Positions 9,023 to 18,670 of a stretch of DNA of 64,000 nt are shown piece by piece. Below the pieces are notes generated by a model. It saw only the letters and a program-made list of their open reading frames with translations. It did no database searches and was not told where the DNA came from. Numbering within the stretch: position 1 is the stretch's first letter; each line of letters begins with the position of its first letter. The stretch covers positions 44,732 to 108,731 of the forward strand of contig JAAUZV010000001.1 of the NCBI GenBank assembly GCA_014804425.1, written 5' to 3'. This DNA is from Lachnospiraceae bacterium. GTDB lineage: Bacteria; Bacillota; Clostridia; Lachnospirales; Lachnospiraceae. A program made the translations under genes and the position numbers.

Positions 9023-9823
9023 TCAACGTTCCGTGCTTAATGTATTATAGATCTTGATCTCAACGCGCCTGTTCCGCGCGCGTCCTTCCTCTGTGCCGTT
9101 ATCTGCAACCGGAACATATTCCCCTCTGCCGGAATGCTTCAGCTTAATGGGGTCCAGATTGGTAGTTTCCATAAAATAGTGAAATACCGATAACGCCCTT
9201 GCACTGGAAAGCTCATCATTATTCGCAAACGCCGCATTATGAATCGGTACGTTATCCGTGTGCCCTTCGATCTCAATAAGACTGTCCGCATACACCATCA
9301 GAATCAGCCCCAGTCGGTCAAGCGTCGGATAAATCTCCGGCTTCAGCTCGGCGCGCCCCGAATCAAACAGGATGGCTCCCTTCATCGTAAGGAGTACATA
9401 CTGGGAATTGAAATCCACATCAATCTCCTTATCCAGATTCAACTCCGCCAGCGCTTCCTCTATCTGTTCCGCCATCTCCTCGGATTCGGCAAGTCCCTCG
9501 CGCTCCATCTCATTATATAGCGTTTCGTCCGGTTCGTCTACCTCTTCCGCCTGCCCGCTGCTGTTCATGTATTCCGACAGTTCGTTCAACTGACTGACAC
9601 CGTTACTGATCAGAACACCGTCGCCGATCGCTTCCGCACCTCCGTCAAATACGCTCACCGTATTCTGGAAGGACTCCACAACCGCCAGCCACTTATCTTC
9701 CTCTATCTTAGACATGGAAAAAAGCAACACGAAAAAGCAGAGCAAGAGGTTCATCAAATCCGCAAAGGTTGACTGCCATGCGGGGGCTCCTTTTGGTGGC
9801 TCCTCTTCTTTGCGTTTAGCCAT
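9023..9823 (-). CDS. motB: Stator protein MotB
   Basis: A 266-residue stator subunit with an N-terminal membrane helix carrying the ion-binding aspartate (Asp22 in STFADLMNLLLCFF) and a C-terminal OmpA-like peptidoglycan-binding domain (IEGHTDNVPIHNAAFANNDE, then LSSARALSV). It anchors the stator to the wall and forms the ion path with MotA. The ATG at 9823 (MAKRKEEEPP) is chosen because it is the conserved MotB start and overlaps the motA end by 8 bases. Two in-frame upstream ATGs would put 6 to 15 extra residues inside motA. The coupling ion cannot be decided from sequence alone. Confidence 0.94.
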   Translation of the reverse strand: MAKRKEEEPPKGAPAWQSTFADLMNLLLCFFVLLFSMSKIEEDKWLAVVESFQNTVSVFDGGAEAIGDGVLISNGVSQLNELSEYMNSSGQAEEVDEPDETLYNEMEREGLAESEEMAEQIEEALAELNLDKEIDVDFNSQYVLLTMKGAILFDSGRAELKPEIYPTLDRLGLILMVYADSLIEIEGHTDNVPIHNAAFANNDELSSARALSVFHYFMETTNLDPIKLKHSGRGEYVPVADNGTEEGRARNRRVEIKIYNTLSTER

Positions 9824-10625
9824 TCTCCTCACCACCTTCATCCGCAGACACACGATCCTTCGGTGCAAGGAACGATTTTAATTTTTCTTCTATAACACGC
9901 GGATTCTCACCTGCCTGAATAGAGAGAAGACCTTCAATCTCGATCTCCTTTAACATGATCTCCGCATCGTTATTGACTTTCAGCTTACTGGAAACCGGCG
10001 CGCAGATCCAGTTTGCGATCATGGAACCGTACAATGTCGTCAAAAGCGCAACCGACATCGCAGGTCCGATGGAACTCGGGTCCGACATGTTCTGAAGCAT
10101 GTTTACCAGGCCGACGAGCGTACCGATCATACCCCAGGCAGGTCCCATGGAACCAATATCCTCCCAAATCTTAATAACCTGCTTATGACGTCCCTCGATA
10201 CTGATGAGCTCCGTCTCCATAATGGAACGAACCAGATCAGGGTCGGTACCGTCAACGATCAGCAGAATTCCCTTTTTCATAAAGTCATCATTTAATTCTG
10301 ATGCTGCCTCCTCCAGCTGGAGAAGACCTTCCTTACGTGCAGTATTGGAAAGCTCAATGATTTTTTGAATACTCTCCGACATGTTAATGACCGGTACTTT
10401 GAAGATTTTAACGAAGCACTTCAGACCGTTTACGTAATTTTTCATCGAGTTCATCGCCATAACGCTGAGGAAGGAACCACCGATCGTGATCAGAACCGAC
10501 TGAAGATCGATAAACGCCTTATACGCCATCCCGAGACTACCTGCGCCCTGAATAACGGCCCACAATACCAGCACAATACAAACGACCAAACCAATTAAAG
10601 ATGCTAAATCCACGAAACTCACCAC
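9816..10625 (-). CDS. motA: Stator protein MotA
   Basis: A 269-residue membrane protein with four predicted helices and a large cytoplasmic loop between helices 2 and 3. The conserved MotA/PomA motif around helices 3-4 is present (GPAWGMIGTLVGLVNML, then LTTLYGSMIANWICAP). MotA interacts with FliG to generate torque. The stop overlaps the motB start. Its start is 8 bases after flbD. Length fits the family. Confidence 0.95.
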   Translation of the reverse strand: MVSFVDLASLIGLVVCIVLVLWAVIQGAGSLGMAYKAFIDLQSVLITIGGSFLSVMAMNSMKNYVNGLKCFVKIFKVPVINMSESIQKIIELSNTARKEGLLQLEEAASELNDDFMKKGILLIVDGTDPDLVRSIMETELISIEGRHKQVIKIWEDIGSMGPAWGMIGTLVGLVNMLQNMSDPSSIGPAMSVALLTTLYGSMIANWICAPVSSKLKVNNDAEIMLKEIEIEGLLSIQAGENPRVIEEKLKSFLAPKDRVSADEGGEENG

Positions 10626-10633
10626 TCTCTGCT

Positions 10634-10819
10634 TTAATCAGCAAAAATTTCTTTCCTATACGATTTTACTAGATTTTTCACTTCTTGTCTACTTTCTTTT
10701 ACAATAATTTTCCGTCCTGTTGTCAAAGCGACAACGGTATCCGGTGTTTCCTCGACATATTCGATCAAGTCAGGATTGATCAAAATCTTGATATCATTGA
10801 GTTTTGTTACTTCGATCAT
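10634..10819 (-). CDS. flbD: Flagellar protein FlbD
   Basis: A 61-residue protein beginning MIEVTKLND and containing INPDLIEYVEETPDTVVALT and a GRKIIVKES segment, the hallmark of the small FlbD family found between flgE and motA in Firmicutes. Its molecular role is not established. The ATG at 10819 has a GGAGG site at good spacing. The reading frame stays open 65 codons upstream, but that part has no family resemblance. A gap of 230 bases separates it from flgE; I see no gene there. Confidence 0.9.
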   Translation of the reverse strand: MIEVTKLNDIKILINPDLIEYVEETPDTVVALTTGRKIIVKESRQEVKNLVKSYRKEIFAD

Positions 10820-11049
10820 GTCGATCCTCCTTCCAAAATGTACCAGATACAACGAGCCATTTCCAAAAGCAGCCGGATCCCTGTTATAGTACCAAATACC
10901 TATTGTTTCCCAAACATACGGAAAGGGAACCGCCCTTTCGCGCGATTCCCTATACCCGACGTCAGCATGCGCTTTACCCGCTTTCTGACGCTGTGATTTA
11001 TTCTGTGCTTCCACGTCATGCGGCTTCGCCGGCTAAAACGCTGTCTACC

Positions 11050-12888
11050 TTATCTCTTTAAGTTGACGAGCTCCTCCAACAGACTGTCGGATGTCGTGAT
11101 GATACGGGAGTTCGCCTGAAAACCTCTCTGTGTCGTGATCATTTCCGTAAACTCCGTGGAAAGATCGACATTACTCATCTCAAGCTGACCGCTGTTCATC
11201 GCGCCGCCGTTTACCTTAATGTCAACACCGATGCCGTCAAAATCACCTGAGTTCAGCGTCTTATTGTAAAGATTGTCTCCGACTTTCTCCAAGCCCGACG
11301 GATTTGCGAACTCCGCAACCGCGATCTGACCGAGCAGTCTCGACATACCGTTGTCATATGCCGCCCAGATCTCACCGTTATCGGAAATCTGAATACCGGA
11401 CATATCGCCGAGCTTACGGCCTGCACCCAACCCGTTTAAGTCACCGCTGTCCGCCGCTAACGATGCGGAACCTCCGTTATCGCTGCTCTTCATTCTCGTC
11501 ATGTCGATCTCAATATCATGGAAGTTGCGGAGGCTCGTTACAACATTATTTGCATTCGTAAACTGCTCTGCAAAGTCAATGGTTAAGCCGGTCGGATTGC
11601 CGTTTGCAGAAACGAATGCACCCGTATCGGTATTAAAGCGGATCAGACCACCCTGTATCGTTTTATCCGTAACAGTCAGGGTACCGGTCAAAGGGTCGAT
11701 CGTAGCACCCTTCACCGCCTGATTGATGTCCTCACCGAAAATCACCTGTAAAGCAGCAAGATTATTCTGAATGGCCGTTGTATCAAGCGTTCTTGTCGCG
11801 TCCAGATCTGCATCCGCACCCGTCGGGTCCGCAGCAAAATTCGTCAACGGCACAAGATACGTTCCATCCGCCTGCGCAGCCCCAAGTGCGTCCACATCAA
11901 TACCCGCAGCTTTGATCGCATCCATGTAACCTGTAGGAGCCGTGTTGTTAATGATGGTACCCTTATCATCCATGAACGATACCTTATAGGACCTTGTAGC
12001 CTGATCATAGGTCACAGAGCGCGTAACCGGCGTCTCTACTCTATTGCCGTCATCATCCGTTACCGTAATGTTGAATGAATCGGTCAACGGATTATAGGCA
12101 TCCTGTACCTTCACATCCGATTGTGCTCCAAGTCTTGCGATTTGATCAATCGGTACGCCATAATACTCGCTGATGGATTTCTGTTCAGAATCAAGAATAT
12201 CATCCATCTCTAAGTAGAACTCGCCGTCGTTGGTTGCCTTATGCAGACTCAGCTTCACGGTATAGCTGTAACCCAAATTATCAAAGATCGGAAGGTTGAT
12301 CGTCTTACCCGCTGTAGAGTTAATGTCCGTATCCTTTTTATCCACGATACCGGTAATATTTCCGTTGGTCGTATACTCTGCATCATAGGTCAGATTCTCC
12401 TGACTCATGATACGGAGCGCGGTCACGGTATCCTGTCTTACCTTACCGGTCTCCTCATCAACCTGCCAGCCCATAACATTAAAGCCCGTGGAGGTCATGG
12501 CAAGGTTTCCTGCCGAATCAACGTAGAAAGAACCGTCACGTGTAAAATAATTATTGCTTCCGTCGCTGACAATAAAGAACGAATCGCCGGTGATACGAAT
12601 ATCAAACGGATTGTTCGTCGTCTGTGCCGAACCCGCAGATGTAATTGCCGTGCTGATTGCACCCGACACAACACCGAGACCGATCTGCTTCGGGTTCTTA
12701 CCCGCAGTTCCGGTCGTCGCATTCGGTCCGGACGCATTTGCCGACGTCTGATACATCAACTCAGAAAAATTGATTGACATCGACTTGTAGGATGTCGTAT
12801 TTACGTTTGCAATGTTGTTACCGATTACGTCCATCTTTGTCTGATGCACCTTCAAGCCGGATACACCAGAAAACAATGATCTCATCAT
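11050..12888 (-). CDS. flgE: Flagellar hook protein FlgE
   Basis: A 612-residue hook subunit, longer than the roughly 400 residues of enterobacterial FlgE. The N-terminus (LFSGVSGLKVHQTKMDVIGN, then NIANVNTTSYK) and C-terminus (NVDLSTEFTEMITTQRGFQA, ending LLEELVNLKR) are the conserved coiled-coil-forming rod-hook domains. The extra length lies in the central, surface-exposed domains (about residues 150-440), which contain Asp-rich stretches. FlgE polymerises into the universal joint between motor and filament. GGAGGG lies before the start. The position after the TIGR02530-type gene is standard. Confidence 0.95.
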   Translation of the reverse strand: MMRSLFSGVSGLKVHQTKMDVIGNNIANVNTTSYKSMSINFSELMYQTSANASGPNATTGTAGKNPKQIGLGVVSGAISTAITSAGSAQTTNNPFDIRITGDSFFIVSDGSNNYFTRDGSFYVDSAGNLAMTSTGFNVMGWQVDEETGKVRQDTVTALRIMSQENLTYDAEYTTNGNITGIVDKKDTDINSTAGKTINLPIFDNLGYSYTVKLSLHKATNDGEFYLEMDDILDSEQKSISEYYGVPIDQIARLGAQSDVKVQDAYNPLTDSFNITVTDDDGNRVETPVTRSVTYDQATRSYKVSFMDDKGTIINNTAPTGYMDAIKAAGIDVDALGAAQADGTYLVPLTNFAADPTGADADLDATRTLDTTAIQNNLAALQVIFGEDINQAVKGATIDPLTGTLTVTDKTIQGGLIRFNTDTGAFVSANGNPTGLTIDFAEQFTNANNVVTSLRNFHDIEIDMTRMKSSDNGGSASLAADSGDLNGLGAGRKLGDMSGIQISDNGEIWAAYDNGMSRLLGQIAVAEFANPSGLEKVGDNLYNKTLNSGDFDGIGVDIKVNGGAMNSGQLEMSNVDLSTEFTEMITTQRGFQANSRIITTSDSLLEELVNLKR

Positions 12889-12965
12889 AGTGAAATGCCC
12901 TCCTTTAATAAGAGCCGCGTCGTTCCTTCTGTCAGTCGGGAACGATAACCTCCAAAAAGGTCCGG

Positions 12966-13367
12966 TTACATGATAACGGCTCCGTCAATGTTTGTAAAAA
13001 TCTGCTCATCCGTCCGATTGTTGTCCATTGCCGTGATGACGGTACTGCTCGATACATTCACGATAAACGCCAACTCATCGACCATGATCAGCGAGTCTTT
13101 GATTCCTTTCCTGTCTGCTTTCATCGTACCTTCATTCAGACGGTCAAGCTGATCGTCCGTCAGCCTGATATTACGCTCCGCTAAACGGTTCATCGCATGC
13201 TTGGAAAAACGAAGCGTGCCCTCCGCGGTACCGGCGGTCTTCCCCTCCAAAATCTCCTGAAAGGAAAAACCGTCCCGCGTACGCGCTGTCTCCGGCTTTC
13301 TCGCCTGATTCAAATACTGATCTTTCAGCTGTTCGATGGAAAGGAATTGGTTCTGATTTACCTGCAT
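12966..13367 (-). CDS. Small flagellar operon protein, TIGR02530 family
   Basis: A 133-residue protein with the pattern FSKHAMNRLAERNIRLTDDQ followed by a KADRKGIKDSLIMVDELAFI segment and a VITAMD end, matching the small flagellar operon proteins between flgD and flgE (TIGR02530 family; B. subtilis has a counterpart in the same place). Function is not firmly known. A GGAGGAGG site precedes the ATG. It is separated by about 77 bases from flgE and about 104 from flgD. Confidence 0.85.
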   Translation of the reverse strand: MQVNQNQFLSIEQLKDQYLNQARKPETARTRDGFSFQEILEGKTAGTAEGTLRFSKHAMNRLAERNIRLTDDQLDRLNEGTMKADRKGIKDSLIMVDELAFIVNVSSSTVITAMDNNRTDEQIFTNIDGAVIM

Positions 13368-13471
13368 TGTAATTCCTCCTCCTTGAGTACTACACGCGTT
13401 TCAATTCCATCTTTTCCTCATGACAACAGGACATGCTGAATGCCGATATCCCGTTGTCCGCGCATCCGTCC

Positions 13472-14371
13472 TCATGCATCCGCGCTCTCATCACCGGTCA
13501 CGGTACCTGTGTTCTCACCATCGTCCGTACCGTCTCCGGTGCCTTCCGTACCGGCCACACCGTCTGTGTTTTCGGTGTCATCCGCATCGTCCTTCTCAGT
13601 CGGCGGCTGTACGCCCGTTTCCAAAAGCTTATCAAGGACATCGTTGATCTTATCTTTATCGATACCGTCCACTTTATCGAGGAGCGCACCCAGTTGATCT
13701 GAGATCAGCTGATTATAGTCCACTTCCTCTTTTCTCGGACTTAACACATCTGCCCTCGGTCCAAGGCTGTTCAGGAATGCGACCGCCTCATCTGCGATAA
13801 AGGACTTGCCATACTCACTCATGTTCCTGTATTCGTCCTCTAACTCATGTACGGTCTCTGCGTCCTTCGCCGTCAGGTTCTCAAGCGCCGGCAGTTTATA
13901 TAGTTTGGAAATAAAGTTGCTTGCCTGCGTATATGCCGTTAAGTAATCGCCGTCGATCACCTGATAAACATCATCCAGTGAATACAGCGTTCCGCCTACG
14001 GACATCTTTGCCTTTCCGTTCTCATACTGTAAAAAGTCAACCTGTCCCGTATACTGCTTGCCGTCCACATCTAATACAACGGTCTTTCCGACAAGTCCCT
14101 GCATACGCTGCTGCTCCGAAATCTCCTGCAGATTCTGCATGCTCTCAAGCTCCGAGAACGTTGCGAGCTGCGAGATATATTCCGTACTGTTATTGGATGC
14201 TGCCAGTGGATCCTGATACTTCATCTGTGCCACGAGCAATTGTAAAAAAGCATCTTTGCCGAGCGAGCCTCCACCCGTGGTTTTTTTCGATTCATTGCTC
14301 GCCGCTTTCTCGGCTGCGCTCGAACCGTTATTGACGATCTTACCATCCACTACCCACGCTGTTGATGCCAT
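13472..14371 (-). CDS. flgD: Hook cap / hook assembly protein FlgD
   Basis: A 299-residue protein. The N-terminal third carries the FlgD signature (LGKDAFLQLLVAQMKYQDPL, then STEYISQLATFSELE) and a following beta domain (QYTGQVDFLQYENGKAKMSV). The rest, about residues 150-299, is not the usual FlgD Ig-like fold. It is a charged helical region ending in a strongly acidic Asp/Thr/Gly tail. FlgD forms the scaffold under which FlgE subunits assemble. AGGAGG precedes the ATG. Confidence 0.92.
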   Translation of the reverse strand: MASTAWVVDGKIVNNGSSAAEKAASNESKKTTGGGSLGKDAFLQLLVAQMKYQDPLAASNNSTEYISQLATFSELESMQNLQEISEQQRMQGLVGKTVVLDVDGKQYTGQVDFLQYENGKAKMSVGGTLYSLDDVYQVIDGDYLTAYTQASNFISKLYKLPALENLTAKDAETVHELEDEYRNMSEYGKSFIADEAVAFLNSLGPRADVLSPRKEEVDYNQLISDQLGALLDKVDGIDKDKINDVLDKLLETGVQPPTEKDDADDTENTDGVAGTEGTGDGTDDGENTGTVTGDESADA

Positions 14372-14393
14372 ACGATTCCTCCTCTCTGTATCA

Positions 14394-15881
14394 CTAAGCT
14401 AAGTAGTCAAGTCGATTGCCGTGTATTCTCATCATATCACGTGCAATCTGTTCCGCATCGTCAAGTTCTTCCGCATCCTCTTCACCGAGCTCATCGAGAT
14501 TCAACCTTCTCGTTGTCCGTCTCTTTGCTCCCGCCTCACCTCGCTCATCTGCGTCCTGATCGGCATTCTGCTCAAGGTTGCGCTCAAACTCATGACTGGA
14601 AACCGTAACTTCAATTGCTTCTACTTTTACGCCCTGTTCATCCAAACGGCTCCGAAGCTCCGCCACCTGTCCCTCCAGCATGGTCTTTACCGCCTCGTCC
14701 TGCGCCGCGAACTGCGCCGTTACGATTCCGTTCTTGGCCGTCACCGAAATATTCAGCGTGCCAAGGCTTGCAGGATGTAACTGTAATTCTACCGAAGATC
14801 CCTGCGCGTTTAAGTGATTTCTCATAAAGTCCGTGATCTGCTTCATGATCTGCTCCGCGTCCAAATAGGAATCCACGCTCCCCGTCTCCTGCGTCAGTGC
14901 TTCCACAAATTCATTCGTTCGGTTCATCAGATGCTCGGCAAAGCCCTGCCCGCCTTCCGCAAACGATTCCCCTTTCTCTCTTGTCTGTGCAGAATCTTCT
15001 TCCGCCCGATAGCCGGCCGCAATCTGCGCCCCGCCCTGCGTTTTGTCCTGCACATTGTCGGTCATGGGACTTTGATCTGTCTGCTGCGTGCCCATCTGCT
15101 CTTTCATGTCCGCTGTCATCAAACCGGAAGTTCTCTCATCCGTGTTTCCAACCGCGGCATCATCCTGAGCGTTCTGCATGTCAGAATGCATCGTGCCCGC
15201 TCCCTGTGTGCCAAGCTGTTCCAGCATCGCTCTCAAATCCTCCGGCGTCAGGGAAAGCTCTTTCATCAGCTCCTCGCCTGCCTCCTTCGTCAGCGCTGTC
15301 AGCTCCTGCAATGTGTTGTAGAGCGTTTCGTCCGTTACAAGAGACATCTGATCTTCTCCGGTCAGCGTCATCATCAGCTCCGTCATGCGATCCGGAACCA
15401 ACAGATCCGTCAGTTCCATACCAAGCTCCTGCATCGTCTCCGTCACAGTCTCGACGGATACCGAAAGATTCTCCGCAACCTGTGTGAGCACTTCGGACGC
15501 TTTCTCAATGAACACGGATGCCATCTCGGAAGCAGCGGCTTCTTCGCCTGCCTCGTTTGGCTGGTCGTCCGCGGCGGCAGTCTTGTCTTTCTGCTGCGTC
15601 TGTTCACTGACTGCATTCGGTTTCTCCTGACGCATACGATCCGTCCGACGGGCTTCTTCCGTCGTCGTTTGTTCTTTAGCCTCAGAATTTCCGGTGCGCC
15701 CGGAGGTTTTGGCGGTATCTTTCTTTACTGCCGCATCACTTGATGAACCTCCGCTCTTGTTAGCACTTACAGCCTTGTCCATGACCTGCGTAAATCCCGT
15801 GTCCGATGTGCCGGATTTTGTCGGCGCCGCCTGAACCGCAAGATTCATGATCGTTCCACGTTCTGTTACTGCACTGGTCAT
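14394..15881 (-). CDS. fliK: Flagellar hook-length control protein FliK
   Basis: A 495-residue protein. The first about 330 residues are low-complexity, rich in Glu, Gln, Thr and Ala, as expected for the molecular-ruler part. The C-terminal Flg_hook domain (about 335-435) shows SVELQLHPASLGTLNISVTA and LRSRLDEQGVKVEAIEVTV. A charged tail follows. FliK measures hook length and triggers the FlhB substrate switch. AGGAGG lies 7 bases before the first ATG; a second in-frame ATG 11 codons later is possible but less well placed. Confidence 0.93.
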   Translation of the reverse strand: MTSAVTERGTIMNLAVQAAPTKSGTSDTGFTQVMDKAVSANKSGGSSSDAAVKKDTAKTSGRTGNSEAKEQTTTEEARRTDRMRQEKPNAVSEQTQQKDKTAAADDQPNEAGEEAAASEMASVFIEKASEVLTQVAENLSVSVETVTETMQELGMELTDLLVPDRMTELMMTLTGEDQMSLVTDETLYNTLQELTALTKEAGEELMKELSLTPEDLRAMLEQLGTQGAGTMHSDMQNAQDDAAVGNTDERTSGLMTADMKEQMGTQQTDQSPMTDNVQDKTQGGAQIAAGYRAEEDSAQTREKGESFAEGGQGFAEHLMNRTNEFVEALTQETGSVDSYLDAEQIMKQITDFMRNHLNAQGSSVELQLHPASLGTLNISVTAKNGIVTAQFAAQDEAVKTMLEGQVAELRSRLDEQGVKVEAIEVTVSSHEFERNLEQNADQDADERGEAGAKRRTTRRLNLDELGEEDAEELDDAEQIARDMMRIHGNRLDYLA

Positions 15882-15980
15882 TGTTTTTCCTCCTTTCTTT
15901 GATTATCAAGGTACATAATGATTATCGGTTTCCCGCTCATTATTGTGAAGATAGAAAACAGAAAAATCTTTTATTTTCCA

Positions 15981-16865
15981 TTATGCATCCGGATCCATGA
16001 TGCGCGTCAGTCTCCCCGCAAATTCAGGCGTCATCACGCCCATGATCGCACCGCGGTCATCCGCGCCCATCTGTCCTAATATCTTTGCGACAAGCTCCAG
16101 ATCATCCATTGCCTCAAAAATCGCCGCTGCCTCTTTCGGCTTCATCGCCGAATAGGCGCTCACATAATCGGCCAACTCCAAGTTCTGCGCTTCCTCTGCG
16201 ATCACGCGGGCATAGATCGCCTCCGCCGTCGTCGGATCCATGGATTCATAATATTTGATATACGCATCCACCCCCGGTCCGTTCGCCGCATAAACGACTT
16301 CCTGATAAAATTCATTTTTGATCTTTTCAAATTCGAGGTAGCTGTCCTCAAAGCTCTGCAGACGCTCCAGCTCCGCACGCAGACGTTCAAGTTCCTCCGC
16401 ATCCGCACTGTTGACCGTCTGAAGCTGCTCTACCTGCTGCTCTAACACTAAAATCTGATCGACCGCATCACGCAGACTCGTATAGCCGCCGTACGCCTCC
16501 TCATCCGTCGTTTCCGTCTCATGATCCTCCGGTAATATCCACGAAAGCACCGGCACATCCTTTAAGATCGGACGTAAGACATTGGAGCCGAACCCACCCA
16601 CGTCAAGCTTGATCAGCAGTCCTAAGATCGCGATCCATATGAGAATGATAAAAAATGTAATCAGGATCGCCGAACCGGTGCCGCTGTCCGAATCTTCGTC
16701 ATCCAGCTCCGATTCCTGCTTGGCAAGCTCCTTGGCGCGCGCTTTCGCCTCTTTCTTCTGTGCGCGGCTCTCCGCCTTGAGCTTCTTGCGTTCTTCTTTT
16801 AATTTCTTTTTTTCCGCGGTAACATCCACTACCGGTATTTCTTCAGGTGCTGTTGCTCTCGCCAT
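15981..16865 (-). CDS. MotE-like flagellar protein with MgtE N-domain-like C-terminus
   Basis: A 294-residue protein in the ylxF position between fliJ and fliK. It has a Lys/Glu/Ala-rich N-terminal stretch (about 15-55), one membrane helix (about 65-88), a coiled coil (about 135-200) and a C-terminal helical domain resembling the MgtE intracellular N domain (about 230-294, MKPKEAAAIFEAMDDLELVA, then GVMTPEFAGRLTRIMDP). MotE-type proteins elsewhere act as chaperones for MotC. Here the neighbouring stator is MotAB, so the partner is uncertain. The start lies inside the end of fliJ (23-base overlap). Confidence 0.8.
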   Translation of the reverse strand: MARATAPEEIPVVDVTAEKKKLKEERKKLKAESRAQKKEAKARAKELAKQESELDDEDSDSGTGSAILITFFIILIWIAILGLLIKLDVGGFGSNVLRPILKDVPVLSWILPEDHETETTDEEAYGGYTSLRDAVDQILVLEQQVEQLQTVNSADAEELERLRAELERLQSFEDSYLEFEKIKNEFYQEVVYAANGPGVDAYIKYYESMDPTTAEAIYARVIAEEAQNLELADYVSAYSAMKPKEAAAIFEAMDDLELVAKILGQMGADDRGAIMGVMTPEFAGRLTRIMDPDA

Positions 16866-17319
16866 GTCCTGTCTCCCTTAGTCTCTGCCCATATGTATAG
16901 CTGACCAGCTCGTCGATTTCTTTGCTTTCATGCTGCTTTTCTTCCATCAGAAATTCATCAAACGCTTTCTCGCGCAGCCGCTCGTGCGTCTTCCGATCCT
17001 GCATGACCTCCGTCATCTTCTGGCGCGCTTTTTCGACGGCTCTTAACGCGATCTGCACTTCCCTTTGCTGCTGCGTGATAAAATCTTCCATGCGCAGGAT
17101 CGCCTCATTGTTCTGCGTGATCTCGCGGACGTTCAAGTCATCCGCAAGAAGCTGTCTGGCCGTCTGCTCGTATTCGAATTTACGCCTGAACAGAACGTTC
17201 AGTTTTTGTTCTTCTTCCCGCAGCTTTGCATTCGCTTCGGCATATTGCTGCTTTGCCTGCCGCTCCATGCTGAGTTTGATATTCAGCACATTCTGCATCC
17301 GGTATCGAAATTTTGCCAC
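16843..17319 (-). CDS. fliJ: Flagellar export chaperone FliJ (GTG start)
   Basis: A 158-residue, almost wholly alpha-helical, charged protein (KFRYRMQNVLNIKLSMERQA start), matching the two-helix coiled coil of FliJ, the central stalk of the FliI ATPase ring. The GTG at 17319 is chosen because GAGG lies 9 bases upstream and the protein then begins with the family-typical KFRYRMQ. An in-frame ATG five codons earlier and further upstream codons would overlap fliI or its ribosome site. It lies between fliI and the MotE-like gene. Confidence 0.9.
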   Translation of the reverse strand: MAKFRYRMQNVLNIKLSMERQAKQQYAEANAKLREEEQKLNVLFRRKFEYEQTARQLLADDLNVREITQNNEAILRMEDFITQQQREVQIALRAVEKARQKMTEVMQDRKTHERLREKAFDEFLMEEKQHESKEIDELVSYTYGQRLRETGHGESNST

Positions 17320-17347
17320 TGATCTTATCCTCATTTCCCAAATAAGA

Positions 17348-18658
17348 TTATGCAAACAGCGCTTCCAGCGCTCCAACCGTCTCCTCAAATGTCACTTTTT
17401 CGTCCGTCGCCTGCATCAGGAACTCGTTGACCGCTTTGTTCTTATCGATCGCATAATCAATCTCGGGGTTACTGCCCTTCTTATACGCGCCGATATTGAT
17501 CAGATCCTCCGCGTCCTTATAGGTCGCCAACACATTTTTGAGCTTTCCTGCCGCCTGCTTATGCTCTCTCGTGTCAATTGCGCTCATGCATCGCGAGATG
17601 CTCTGCAGCACGTCGATGGCAGGGTAATGGTTTTTATGCGCTAACTTACGGTCTAAGATAATATGACCGTCCAAAATACTTCTTGCCGTGTCTGTGATCG
17701 GCTCGTTGAAATCATCGCCGTCCACAAGCACCGTATACAGTCCCGTAATGGAACCCTTATCTGAACGCCCCGCCCGCTCTAAGAGCTTCGGCATCTCAGA
17801 ATACACGCTGGGCGGATATCCCCTTGTCACCGGCGGTTCGCCGCTGGCAAGCCCGATTTCCCGCTGCGCCATGGAAAAACGCGTCAGGGAATCCATCATC
17901 AGCAGGACATCCCTGCCCTGATCCCTGAAATATTCAGCAATCGACGTTGCCGCCATTGCCGCCTTTTTACGCTCCAGCGCAGGCTTATCCGACGTCGCCA
18001 CTACCACGACCGAGCGCGCCATTCCTTCCTGCCCGAGATCATGCTCAATAAATTCCCGCACTTCCCTGCCGCGCTCTCCAATCAATGCGATCACATTGAT
18101 GTCCGCCTGCGTATTGCGTGCAAACATACCCATCAGCGTCGATTTCCCGACTCCGGAACCTGCAAAAATGCCGATACGCTGTCCTTTTCCAAGCGTGATA
18201 AGTCCGTCCACCGCACGCACGCCAAGCGGCAGCACCTCGTCAATGATCTCCCTGGCCATCGGGTCAGGAGGCGCGGATTCTACGGGATATCGTTTGCTCT
18301 CTTTCGGGATTCCGGTTGGATCAATCGGTTCACCCAGTCCGTTGAGCGTCTTGCCGAGCAGATAATCTCCCACCGCAACGCTTAGCGGATAGCCCTGATT
18401 TTCCACAATACAGCCAAGCCCGACTCCCTCCGTCGCTTCATAGGGCATCAGGAGCGTCTTTTTATCCCGAAAGCCCACGACTTCCGCGCGGATCGGCTTA
18501 CTTTCCCCACCCGGATAAATACAGCAGAGATCGCCGAGCTTTGCGTCCGGCCCTGCTGATTCGATTGTCAGTCCGACAATGTTGACAACCTTTCCCATTT
18601 TCTTAAAAAAGGATTGATTTTCCAATGAATTGTATTTATTAAAATTGATCGCATTCAT
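17348..18658 (-). CDS. fliI: Flagellum-specific ATPase FliI
   Basis: A 436-residue F1-beta-like ATPase. Walker A GSGVGKST is at residues 167-174, Walker B (LLMMDSLTRFSMAQREI) follows, and the SGEPPVTRGYPPSVYSEMPK signature of FliI/YscN enzymes is present. With FliH and FliJ it energises and orders substrate delivery to the export gate. It sits 12 bases after fliH. Length and motifs are normal and complete. Confidence 0.97.
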   Translation of the reverse strand: MNAINFNKYNSLENQSFFKKMGKVVNIVGLTIESAGPDAKLGDLCCIYPGGESKPIRAEVVGFRDKKTLLMPYEATEGVGLGCIVENQGYPLSVAVGDYLLGKTLNGLGEPIDPTGIPKESKRYPVESAPPDPMAREIIDEVLPLGVRAVDGLITLGKGQRIGIFAGSGVGKSTLMGMFARNTQADINVIALIGERGREVREFIEHDLGQEGMARSVVVVATSDKPALERKKAAMAATSIAEYFRDQGRDVLLMMDSLTRFSMAQREIGLASGEPPVTRGYPPSVYSEMPKLLERAGRSDKGSITGLYTVLVDGDDFNEPITDTARSILDGHIILDRKLAHKNHYPAIDVLQSISRCMSAIDTREHKQAAGKLKNVLATYKDAEDLINIGAYKKGSNPEIDYAIDKNKAVNEFLMQATDEKVTFEETVGALEALFA

Positions 18659-18670
18659 ATGTTTCCTGTG

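Noticed and set aside
10820..11014. N-terminal extension of flbD by 65 codons
   Set aside because: The frame is open by chance; the family start MIEVTKLND has a GGAGG site and the extension shows no resemblance to known proteins.
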